Shown in pieces: positions 1 through 8,378 of a DNA stretch of 64,000 nt (within the stretch, counting starts at the first letter, position 1; every line of letters starts with the position of its first letter). The stretch covers positions 65,057 to 129,056 of the forward strand of contig NVUY01000005.1 in NCBI GenBank assembly GCA_002733215.1, written 5' to 3'. The position numbers and the translations under genes are program-made. Origin of the DNA: Sulfurovum sp. Lineage in GTDB: Bacteria > Campylobacterota > Campylobacteria > Campylobacterales > Sulfurovaceae. The notes beneath the pieces are model-generated. The model ran no database searches. It saw nothing but the letters and a program-made list of their open reading frames with translations, and had not been told where the DNA came from.

Positions 1-1299
1 TTTAGAAATGCCCATACGTTGATGGATAGTGTAAAAAAGAGGACGCTCTTCATTTTTTTCATTTAAACAATCATCTCTAAGTGTTTCCAGTTTCTCTCTT
101 CGCTGATGGTCTGATCTGTCATTTTGAGAAAGCAGGAGCATCTCTTCGACCAGACAGCCAAAAGCACGTACCTCCAAACGCTCTAAAGCATTACGTACTT
201 TTACTTCTTTAGGCTCATAGTATGAAGCCCCACCAAAATCACCAAGTATATTCTTAGCCTCTTTGTCTATCATGATGTTATGCGCGTAAAAATCACCATG
301 CATGATACCTCTCTCATGCATATGTACAGCAGCATCAGCCATGCCTTGGAGTATTTTGATAGCTTGGTTGAGGGTTAGTGTAAAATCTTCTGGATACACA
401 TCACGTGAACATGTCTGAAGTGTAGGAGGCAGACCCAGGTTGAAAAATGAAGAGGGTATGAGTTCCAGCATTAAGACATCTTTCCCTTCAGGATGCCCCG
501 TAACTCGTGCAAGTACATCCACAAGATGGTCATGATGCCCCATAGAGATGTTAATATCCATCTCTTCTTCAGGTAAACCATCAGAAGTGATGTCACCCTT
601 AAAGACCTTTACCGCTACTTCTTTACCCTTGTAGAGAGCTTTAGAAATGAGTCCTGATGCACCTTCTCCTAGTACTTTTCCTAGTACCAAGTCGTTCCAT
701 GCTAACTCTTTTAGTGGCGTATCGCAGGCAGGGTGCTTTGCACAAAATGGATTACCTCCGTATGCCAGCCATGAGAGTTTTGGCAGTTCTAAAAGCATTT
801 TGGGTAACTCTGTAAATGCATTGACAGCAATGCGTAAGAGTTCTAAGTTTTCGCAGTGCTTCATGCTTGTTGGCAGATGGGTAAGTTGATTGCCCGAGAG
901 CATACACTTTTGTAAAAGTGTCAAGTCTCCCATAGAGTCAGGTAATCTTTCTAAAGCATTGTCTGTGAGTATCAGCCAACGTGTTGTAAGTGGTAGAGCA
1001 TTTTCCTCAACAGTATTTATCTGGTTATTTCTAAAGCCTATCATGGAGAGTTTAGGACATTTGGCAAGTACAGAAGGAAGTACTGTAAAATTATTGTTAG
1101 ATAAAAAGAGGATCTTCAAGTTTTTTAAACAGTGAAAATCATCGGGTAAAGAAGATAGTTCATTGTCAGTCATGTCCAAACGCTCTAAACTGTCTGCTAA
1201 AGTATAGACCTCTTTGGGAAAGTCTGTGAGTCTCACTGTCAATGTTAGCTCTTTAGCTCCTGCAAGTTGTCCTGATTTGAGTTGTTCTAGTGTTTTCAT
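1..1299 (-). CDS. Leucine-rich-repeat protein fused to a Ser/Thr-kinase-like domain (3' end truncated by window edge)
   Basis: Open minus-strand frame from ATG (rc of cat at 1297-1299) to the window edge; N-terminal LRRs (LERLDMTDNELSSLPDDF, LKILFLSNNNFTVLPSVL) then kinase-like VLGEGASGLISKALYKGKEVAVKVF and MHGDFYAHNIMI...LGDFGGASYY. Missing from the ORF track because it has no stop in the window. Confidence 0.8.
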   Translation of the reverse strand, partial: MKTLEQLKSGQLAGAKELTLTVRLTDFPKEVYTLADSLERLDMTDNELSSLPDDFHCLKNLKILFLSNNNFTVLPSVLAKCPKLSMIGFRNNQINTVEENALPLTTRWLILTDNALERLPDSMGDLTLLQKCMLSGNQLTHLPTSMKHCENLELLRIAVNAFTELPKMLLELPKLSWLAYGGNPFCAKHPACDTPLKELAWNDLVLGKVLGEGASGLISKALYKGKEVAVKVFKGDITSDGLPEEEMDINISMGHHDHLVDVLARVTGHPEGKDVLMLELIPSSFFNLGLPPTLQTCSRDVYPEDFTLTLNQAIKILQGMADAAVHMHERGIMHGDFYAHNIMIDKEAKNILGDFGGASYYEPKEVKVRNALERLEVRAFGCLVEEMLLLSQNDRSDHQRREKLETLRDDCLNEKNEERPLFYTIHQRMGISK

Positions 1300-1348
1300 G
1301 CTGGTATTGTATCTCAATGAAGCAAATTTTAGTAAGTTTTGCTAAAAT

Positions 1349-2185
1349 TTGCTAAAACTTTTTAGAAATGGACACAAAATGATTAAATTTAGGAAATGGA
1401 TAGTTTTAGCAATCACTTTAGTATTGTTTTATTATATCTTTATCGTCAATATATTTGTAACACTTGCAGTGATAGCTTCTTTGTATGTGGCATTTAAACT
1501 CTATAAAGTTTATGCCATAAAAAAATTAAATAGGTTATCAACTTCTAAAGTCTTATTTAGAGAGAGTGAATTAGGCCATTTTATTGCTCTTGTGGCAAAA
1601 GTTGCCAAGGCAGATGGAAGAGTAAGTGAACTGGAAGCGCAACTTATCTCTATGATGTTTGATGATATCTCTAAAATTTTTATAGAAAAAGAGAAAACAA
1701 GAAGTATTTTAAAAGAGATATTTAATGAAGAAAAAGAGAGAATTGATGATACAAAAGAGCTAGCACACTCTTTAAACAAACTACTCGGACGCAGCAGGTT
1801 AAAACGTAGACAGTTTATAGAGTTTTTAATGCAACTTGCTTTTGTAGATGATGGTCTTACTTCTGATGAAGACAAGGTATTACGTACTATTGTGGCTGAA
1901 TTAAATATCGCACCTGGTGAATATGAAGCTATGCTGCATAAATTTGAGAACATGATAAAAAACCAAGCTCAAACTATGAGTCTTGACGAAGCCTGTAAAA
2001 TATTAGGTGTAAATAAAAGTGATGATATGAACAGCATCAAAAAGACTTATAGAAATCTTGTACGAGAGTATCATCCTGATATCATGATATCACAAGAGAA
2101 AGATGCAGCTTACATAGAAGAAGCAACGGCTAAAATGCAGGAAATAAACCAAGCTTATCAGATTATTAAAGAGGCAAAGAAATAG
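1349..2185 (+). CDS. TerB-like plus C-terminal J-domain protein (DjlA-like co-chaperone)
   Basis: VAKVAKADGRVSELEAQLI (TerB-like), C-terminal J domain LGVNKSDDMNSIKKTYRNLVREYHPDI with HPD motif; real start may be 1379. Confidence 0.8.
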   Translation: MLKLFRNGHKMIKFRKWIVLAITLVLFYYIFIVNIFVTLAVIASLYVAFKLYKVYAIKKLNRLSTSKVLFRESELGHFIALVAKVAKADGRVSELEAQLISMMFDDISKIFIEKEKTRSILKEIFNEEKERIDDTKELAHSLNKLLGRSRLKRRQFIEFLMQLAFVDDGLTSDEDKVLRTIVAELNIAPGEYEAMLHKFENMIKNQAQTMSLDEACKILGVNKSDDMNSIKKTYRNLVREYHPDIMISQEKDAAYIEEATAKMQEINQAYQIIKEAKK

Positions 2186-2194
2186 CCCTTCATG

Positions 2195-2785
2195 TTAATC
2201 AAGATCTTTAATTAGCATGCTCTCTTCTTCGACTGAAAGGTAACGCCACTTACCGCTTTGGATGTTAAGTTCAAAGCTGCCAATACTGATTCGTTTTAAC
2301 TCTAAGACCTTTAAGGGCGTCCCAAATTTTGGATCCCTTAAAGCCCCAAAAAGTCGGCGTATGTGACGATTCTTTCCCTCATCAATGACTATTTTGAGTT
2401 TTGTTTTCGCGCCACCCATACCTATCTTTTCGACTACAAGAGCTTTCAATAGACCATGCTTACTTTCCACTCCTTTCAGAGCCGTTGCAATATGTTCGTC
2501 TGTTACGTGACCCCTGACCCAGATCTCGTATACCTTGATGCAATTCCCAGGTTTGGTCAACGCATTGCCGATTTTCCCGTTGGTTGTAAATAATAAAAGC
2601 CCCTTAGATTCTAGATCAAGGCGTCCGATAGGCATCCATCCGTCATGAAAAACCCAATCGGGTAAAAGATCATAAACTGTTTTTCGCCCAAGTTCGTCAG
2701 ATCGTGTGACCATATAGCCCTTAGGCTTATTGAGTGCTAGCAGGTTTTTAGAATCATTCTTGGAATCGTTCGTTGTTCTGTTCAT
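2195..2785 (-). CDS. RsuA/RluB/RluE-family pseudouridine synthase
   Basis: LNKPKGYMVTRSD, IGRLDLESKGLLLFTTNG, EGKNRHIRRLFGAL motifs. Confidence 0.9.
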   Translation of the reverse strand: MNRTTNDSKNDSKNLLALNKPKGYMVTRSDELGRKTVYDLLPDWVFHDGWMPIGRLDLESKGLLLFTTNGKIGNALTKPGNCIKVYEIWVRGHVTDEHIATALKGVESKHGLLKALVVEKIGMGGAKTKLKIVIDEGKNRHIRRLFGALRDPKFGTPLKVLELKRISIGSFELNIQSGKWRYLSVEEESMLIKDLD

Positions 2786-2840
2786 TAGGTGTATTCTTTA
2801 GATGTTTTAGCTTGAGTCCAAGGTAACGAGTACATTAATT

Positions 2841-3176
2841 TTAAGAGCAGCCGCAACCAGTCTCACAGCTCTCATTATGAGAGTTATCAGTAGATTCAAG
2901 AGTCCAATCATCAGTAGAGCCACAACCCACATCACAAGAAATACCCGTACTACAACCAGAGACATAAGTAGCATTTATAGCGACTCTAATGACAAAACTA
3001 TCACCTTCAGCTCTTTGAGAATAGAAAGTATGTTTACCACAGAATTCTTCATTCATAAGTTCAGCTACAATATTTGCATAATTGTATGCATCTTGTTGCG
3101 TTTGAAATGAATTATTATTTGAGTATTCACTTTTTTTAAAACATCCACATTCTTGTTCCATTTGTACTGTATACAT
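2841..3176 (-). CDS. Small cysteine-rich protein of unknown function
   Basis: Cys-rich ECGCFKKSEY...FCGKHTF...CSTGISCDVGCGS...CETGCGCS. Confidence 0.65.
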   Translation of the reverse strand: MYTVQMEQECGCFKKSEYSNNNSFQTQQDAYNYANIVAELMNEEFCGKHTFYSQRAEGDSFVIRVAINATYVSGCSTGISCDVGCGSTDDWTLESTDNSHNESCETGCGCS

Positions 3177-3607
3177 AAGGCATTTCCTTTAATTTATTAA
3201 ATTATGAAAGTATGATTACTATACCTCAGATAGCTTTATCTAGAGAATAAAGTTGTCTCATTTTAATACACCAGGCAATGTTGTGCGAACACTATATCAT
3301 ATAAAGCCTGACTTGTATTATTATCTATCACGTAATATGTACTAATAATGCATTGTTTCATTCTAGAGGGTATTTGAACTTAATAATGTGGTTATTACTC
3401 AAAAAACAGTCTATTTCATTAACTTAAGAAAAACTATTAGCAAGATATATGACGTTATTTGAAAATTGTGTTAGATAATTATTAATAACTAGGGTATTAA
3501 TTAAGAATTTGAGATGAGGGATGTAAATGTATTGCTTAAAAGTGCTTCTATTTTTGAAAAAAGCAAAACCGTGACATCCCAAACTTTTCGATTAATACTT
3601 TTATGAA

Positions 3608-3895
3608 TTAAGTACGGGCTTTAGCTACTGCTTTACCAGCTTCAGCATCTTCTAATACTGGTGTAACTTCAAATTTAGCTACAGGTGACCATTCCGCTAT
3701 GAACTCGGCAAGATAACGTGGATTCTCAGTTTCGCATACCACCCAACCCTTACTCGATCCAGGAGCATGATAACGACCTAGTGAAGTAAGCCCTTCGGGC
3801 ATCGGTGCTCCGCTCTTTAGAAAATTATCCATTGCAACTGTGTAGTTTTCTGGTCCAATTGACCAACAAATCATGTATTTCATCTCTCTCTCCAT
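3608..3895 (-). CDS. DUF3303-like small protein
   Basis: MKYMICWSIGPENYTVAMDNFLKSGAPMPEGLTSLGRYHAPGSSKGWVVCETE; likely start MKYM just inside the ORF. Confidence 0.65.
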   Translation of the reverse strand: MEREMKYMICWSIGPENYTVAMDNFLKSGAPMPEGLTSLGRYHAPGSSKGWVVCETENPRYLAEFIAEWSPVAKFEVTPVLEDAEAGKAVAKART

Positions 3896-4429
3896 ATTAC
3901 TTAGTTATATGTTGAATAGCTAGATTTTTTATGCTAGCTAAATGTAGCCGACTATTTAGTACGTACTTAGTATAACATAAATAGACATCAAATGTATTAT
4001 TATTTATAATAATAATACATTTGCTTGGGAATTTATACTTTTATTATTGTTTTTAGATTGTTGTATTGAAGTAAACACTCCAAAGCAAAGCATGGGAGCG
4101 AGCAAAATCTGTATATGTAGATGATGAGACCACAGCACAACAAAACCCCTTCATCTCCCTCTTCTAAATCCTAATTTTCAAAAATATCTTCATAAATTTT
4201 CATCTTAACTCTACTTTTATCTTGAATTCTAATCGAATTTACTCTGTTTTTCTCTATCTTTTTCATCTATTTTTCACTTTTTGTGCTTTTGTCTGTTTGT
4301 GGGCAAATAGTTTTAGGTTTGCAGCCATACAGGTTATGGTGAAATTTAAGTGATTCCTGAGTAATCCTATAAACCTTGTAGTGGATTGTTTCATTTGGAT
4401 TTTTATAAGAGCAAAGGTATGTTTTTCTC

Positions 4430-4452
4430 GTTCCCACGTTGTACGTGGGAAC
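4430..4452. repeat. REP-like palindrome, left copy flanking RAYT
   Basis: GTTCCCACGT-TGT-ACGTGGGAAC, perfect 10-bp stem and 3-nt loop. Confidence 0.85.
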
Positions 4453-4543
4453 GCATACTGAAGTTAGAAATTAAATGACAATATGACATATTTTTACACT
4501 CCAAAGTTTTTATAAACTATAATACAAGAAAAAAGATAAAACT

Positions 4544-5077
4544 ATGGGCAGAAGCAGATACAAGATTTATGAGCCAACCCATCCACACTTCATCACATGT
4601 ACCGTACTTCATTGGATACCTCTCTTTACCCGAAAAGAAAGTGTAGAAATACTACTTGAAAGCTTTAGATACCTACAAGAAATAGATAACTTTAAACTCT
4701 ATGCCTATGTGATACTTAAAAACCATATACACATAGTAGCCCAAAGTGACGATATAGGTAAAAGTATGGCAAAGTTTAAAAGACATACTGCCAGAAATCT
4801 CATTATGCTTTTACAAAAAGAAAATGTAAAAACCATACTAGAGCAACTAGCCTTCTACAAAAAGAACCATAAAGGAGATAGAGAGTATCAGCTATGGCAA
4901 GAAGGCATACAGCCAAAACTTATACAAACAGATGTCATGATGATAAGCAAGATTAAGTATATCCATCATAATCCTGTCAAGCGTGGATACATAGATGAGG
5001 CATCACATTGGCGATATTCTAGTGCTAGAGATTATGAAGGAGTGGATGGGCTATTGGAAGTTGAGCGTTTTTGGTAG
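4544..5077 (+). CDS. REP-associated tyrosine transposase (RAYT, Y1/IS200-like)
   Basis: MGRSRYKIYEPTHPHFITCTVLHW...YVILKNHIHIVAQ (HIH), ...IHHNPVKRGYIDEASHWRYSSARDYEG. Confidence 0.92.
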   Translation: MGRSRYKIYEPTHPHFITCTVLHWIPLFTRKESVEILLESFRYLQEIDNFKLYAYVILKNHIHIVAQSDDIGKSMAKFKRHTARNLIMLLQKENVKTILEQLAFYKKNHKGDREYQLWQEGIQPKLIQTDVMMISKIKYIHHNPVKRGYIDEASHWRYSSARDYEGVDGLLEVERFW

Positions 5078-5127
5078 TTTAGATTGGAGTACTCAAGGGC
5101 ATTTGTCCCTTTGGTTGGGCATATGCA

Positions 5128-5149
5128 TTCCCACGTACAACGTGGGAAC
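5128..5149. repeat. REP-like palindrome, right (inverted) copy flanking RAYT
   Basis: TTCCCACGT-ACA-ACGTGGGAA; reverse complement of the left copy with its flanks except one base. Confidence 0.85.
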
Positions 5150-5156
5150 GAGGAGG

Positions 5157-5242
5157 GAGCGGTTGCGTGCAACTATTTATTAGGGGAACACTTTGTCCCA
5201 CTATTACTTTATTTTCATATTAAGAGTATACAAAAAATGTCC
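5157..5242 (-). repeat. Leader repeat copy 1 (truncated after GTTGCACGCAACCGC)
   Basis: Reverse complement reads GTATACTCTTAATATGAAAATAAAGTAATAGTGGGACAAAGTGTTCCCCTAATAAATAGTTGCACGCAACCGC, matching 12817-12901 and 42561-42645. Confidence 0.8.
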
Positions 5243-5426
5243 TGCTATTACAAGAAGTATGTCAATTTGAGATACTTTTGGTACTTCTTTTGAAAAAATT
5301 ATACAATTATTAAGATTGCTTATGTCCTTTTAGTAGGGTATGAGCCAATATTGGGACAAAGTGTTCCTCTATTTATTGATTTCTGGCAATAGAGGACAAA
5401 ATGTCCTGTTACTTTCAAAAAAACAA

Positions 5427-6335
5427 TCAATCAAAAAAACCATAAAATGCCTTCATCTCCTCTTGTGCATCTTCAAGAGAGATATGCTCAAACTTTACTG
5501 TAGCACCTATAGGTAATTGAGACAGTTTAAAACAGTCACTAGGTAATACTGAACCCATCTTAGGGTACCCACCTATAGTCTGTCTCTCTTTGAGTAGGAT
5601 GATGGGTTGTCCGTCCGGGGGTATTTGTACGGCTCCAAAGCTAATGCCTTCGGAGATGATGCCGTCGGAACTACTACTATCATGATTTGGTATGATGTCT
5701 TCTCCTTGTAGTGTGTAGCCCATACGGTTCATTTTTGGGGTGAGTGTGTACTTTGAAGAGAAAAACTTCTTTTTTTCTGATGTACTGAAGTTCTTGTGTT
5801 GATAACCAAGTACGATGCGTAGTGTCATATGGGTAGGGTAGTTTGGGATGTATTTGTCTGATACACGTTTTACTTCACTACTTTGAATTGCATGATAGGG
5901 AAGGGTATCACCCGTTTTAACTTGTTTACCTTTATGCTCTTTGAGTGTTGTGGAGAAGCTGTTTTCATACTTTTGGACACTAAAGCCACCTTTTACAGCA
6001 AGGTAGGCTCTCATGCCTGATTTTCTTTCTTTAAAAGAAAGTATGTCATCCTCTTTTATGTTGTAAGTTTGCCAGATGGGTTTTGAGATGCCATTGATGC
6101 AGAAGTCTAAATCTGCACCACATACAGCTATGGTAGTGAGTGCTGTGGCTTGTAGGGTAAGACCACCTAGGAGTATCTCTAAAGCATTTCCATCTACATC
6201 AGCAAGCAGTTTTTGGCTCCATCTGTGGGCATACTCATCCATCGCACCAGATGGGGTAATGCCTAGATGGGTGTAGCCTTGTCGTCCCAGGTCCTGTATT
6301 GTAGTGAAGATGCCAGGAGAAAGTACTTTAAGCAC
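5427..6335 (-). CDS. pxpC: 5-oxoprolinase subunit C (KipA-like)
   Basis: MLKVLSPGIFTTIQDLGRQGYTHLGITPSGAMDEYAHR; adjacent to pxpB and pxpA. Confidence 0.92.
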   Translation of the reverse strand: MLKVLSPGIFTTIQDLGRQGYTHLGITPSGAMDEYAHRWSQKLLADVDGNALEILLGGLTLQATALTTIAVCGADLDFCINGISKPIWQTYNIKEDDILSFKERKSGMRAYLAVKGGFSVQKYENSFSTTLKEHKGKQVKTGDTLPYHAIQSSEVKRVSDKYIPNYPTHMTLRIVLGYQHKNFSTSEKKKFFSSKYTLTPKMNRMGYTLQGEDIIPNHDSSSSDGIISEGISFGAVQIPPDGQPIILLKERQTIGGYPKMGSVLPSDCFKLSQLPIGATVKFEHISLEDAQEEMKAFYGFFD

Positions 6336-6352
6336 ACGCCAACCTTTTTAAT

Positions 6353-6433
6353 GGTGTTGTGAGGACACAACACCCTACAGGGATTTTAATTTGTAGATAT
6401 TTTTTTTGTAGGGTGTTGTCTCCCGACAACACC
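6353..6433. repeat. Pair of inverted REP-like palindromes between pxpC and pxpB
   Basis: GGTGTTGTGAGGACACAACACCCTAC (6353-6378) and GTAGGGTGTTGTCTCCCGACAACACC (6408-6433), each a hairpin and inverted relative to each other. Confidence 0.8.
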
Positions 6434-6452
6434 GATTTTAATATCAATATGC

Positions 6453-7064
6453 TCATAACGCTATAAACCTTACTCTGTCACCTATCTCAAATGAAGTATA
6501 ATTATCAAATTCTGTATGTCCGATGATATTCCAACCTCCGGCACTCTCTTCTGGATAAACAGCTGTTTGTGTCTCTGCTATAGCTACCGAACCTTTAGGG
6601 ACTTTTGCACGTGGTGTACTAAGTCTTGCTGTGGCTATAGCGTCATCTACTTTTGCAAGGTAAGCAAACCCTACCATGAAGCCTACAGCATAGACGCGGT
6701 AGGTCTGAGCTGTATGTTTCGCTATCACCTCTGCAGGTGTGAGACTATGTAACTGTGCTATACGTTCTATGTCCAGACCTTTGCTGTAATCTACAGGTAT
6801 CTCTATGAGTTTTCCTTGTCTGTGTGCATCGAGACTGGGTTCAGAGTCTATGGCTTCTTCTATGACCCGCGTAAGAGAAGCGGTATCATGTGTGTAGATA
6901 TCATACTCTATGAGGATGGAGTGGTAAGAAGGTGTAAGGTTGATGATGTGGGGGAGTTTTTTTAATGCATGGTAGGCATGTTGCACTTTGTCAAGTACCT
7001 CTTCACAGATATGCTCTTCAAAGTAGAGTATGAGCGAGTCTACAGACGCTGTTTCAATGTGCAT
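6453..7064 (-). CDS. pxpB: 5-oxoprolinase subunit B (KipI-like)
   Basis: VDYSKGLDIERIAQLHSLTPAEVIAKHTAQTYRVYAVGFMVGFAYLAKVD. Confidence 0.92.
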   Translation of the reverse strand: MHIETASVDSLILYFEEHICEEVLDKVQHAYHALKKLPHIINLTPSYHSILIEYDIYTHDTASLTRVIEEAIDSEPSLDAHRQGKLIEIPVDYSKGLDIERIAQLHSLTPAEVIAKHTAQTYRVYAVGFMVGFAYLAKVDDAIATARLSTPRAKVPKGSVAIAETQTAVYPEESAGGWNIIGHTEFDNYTSFEIGDRVRFIAL

Positions 7065-7803
7065 GGTTTAATTTGTATAAAGCTTGTATGATGCTTAGAG
7101 CCTGGGCATTGTCTCCATGTACACAGAGTGTATCTGCTTGAAGGAGGAGCTTTTTTCCGTTTATGGTCTTGATGCACCCTTCTTTTTGGAGTAGTTTGGC
7201 TCTTTGTACTATCTCTTCCTCTGAACTGAGTACAGCACCTTTCATGGAACGGGGAACAAGAGTTCCATCATCTTGATAAGCTCTGTCTGCAAAGACTTCG
7301 TAGAGTAGGGAGATGCCGTATTTATCAGCCATGCTGGCATACTCATCATTATGTGCAGTAGAGAGTATCATGAGTTTTATGTTTTTGTTGTACTTGGAAA
7401 CAGCTTTGACAATGGCTTTAAAGACTTCCATATCTTTCATCATGCTGTTGTAAAGTGCACCATGGGGTTTGATGTAGTCTATCTTGACATCATAACTTTG
7501 ACAGAGGGCATTCAAAGCACCAGACTGGTAGATGACAAGAGAAATGATCTCTTCAACTGAACAGTTCATCTCACGTCTGCCAAAACCTACGAGGTCAGGG
7601 TATGAAGGGTGTGCACCGATGCTTACGCCGTTTGCTTTAGCTTCTTTGATGCTTTGGTGCATCGTTACAGGGTCACCGGTATGAAATCCACAGGCAAGGT
7701 TTGCCATGTCGATATAAGGCATGATCTGCTCATCTAAACCCATTTTGTGTACCCCGAAACTCTCGCCCATGTCACAGTTTAGTTTGATGTTCTTATGGTT
7801 CAT
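7054..7803 (-). CDS. pxpA: 5-oxoprolinase subunit A (LamB/YcsF family)
   Basis: LNCDMGESFGVHKMGLDEQIMPYIDMANLACGFHTGDP...CVHGDNAQA. Confidence 0.93.
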   Translation of the reverse strand: MNHKNIKLNCDMGESFGVHKMGLDEQIMPYIDMANLACGFHTGDPVTMHQSIKEAKANGVSIGAHPSYPDLVGFGRREMNCSVEEIISLVIYQSGALNALCQSYDVKIDYIKPHGALYNSMMKDMEVFKAIVKAVSKYNKNIKLMILSTAHNDEYASMADKYGISLLYEVFADRAYQDDGTLVPRSMKGAVLSSEEEIVQRAKLLQKEGCIKTINGKKLLLQADTLCVHGDNAQALSIIQALYKLNHAH

Positions 7804-7861
7804 GGCTTACTCCTGGGACTACTTTATCCGCTATCTTTGTTTTCCTTGCCGCAGCCTGAGG

Positions 7862-8317
7862 TTATTTTATTATTTTTACAGGAGCTGGAATTGTTTTTAC
7901 GGGTGTTGCCGCTGCTTTAGCAGGAACTGGAATTGTTTTTACAGGTACAACAGTTGCTTTAGCAGGAGCTTTCTGCGGCAGTTTTACAGGAGTTACCGGA
8001 GTTTTAGGTGCCGTAGAAGTTGCAGGTTTTAAGGATTCTGAAGTTTTTAGAGGCGTTGCAGGTTTTGCAGGAGTGGCAGGAGCTGCAGCTTTAACCGATG
8101 TTGCAGGCTTTGCAGGAGCGACAGCTCCTACAGAGCTTACAGGTTTTACAAGCGTTGGAGTTTTTACGGCTGTCTCGGATTTCTTTAGTGTTGGGGTTTT
8201 TAGCGATGTTGCAGCTTTTACAGGTGTTGCAGCTTTCTTAAGAGTTGGAGTTTCTGCAGAAACAGTGATGGTTAGCAGTGTTGTCGCAAGCACTGAACTT
8301 AGTAGTATTTTTTTCAT
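7862..8317 (-). CDS. Secreted low-complexity Ala/Lys/Pro/Thr-rich protein
   Basis: Signal-peptide-like MKKILLSSVLATTLLTITVSAE followed by TPVK/TPTLKK/PAK repeats. Confidence 0.7.
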   Translation of the reverse strand: MKKILLSSVLATTLLTITVSAETPTLKKAATPVKAATSLKTPTLKKSETAVKTPTLVKPVSSVGAVAPAKPATSVKAAAPATPAKPATPLKTSESLKPATSTAPKTPVTPVKLPQKAPAKATVVPVKTIPVPAKAAATPVKTIPAPVKIIK

Positions 8318-8378
8318 TTTTTTCCTTTATTTATAAAAAATTTATATATATTATAACAGCATAACATAATATCACTTA

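Noticed and set aside
647-1135. Two + strand ORFs (80 and 81 aa)
   Set aside because: Antisense to the LRR-kinase gene; Ser-rich shadow translations with no domain or RBS support.
4995-5293. ORFs 4995-5183 and 5084-5293
   Set aside because: Overlap the RAYT 3' end, REP palindrome and leader repeat; no coding support.
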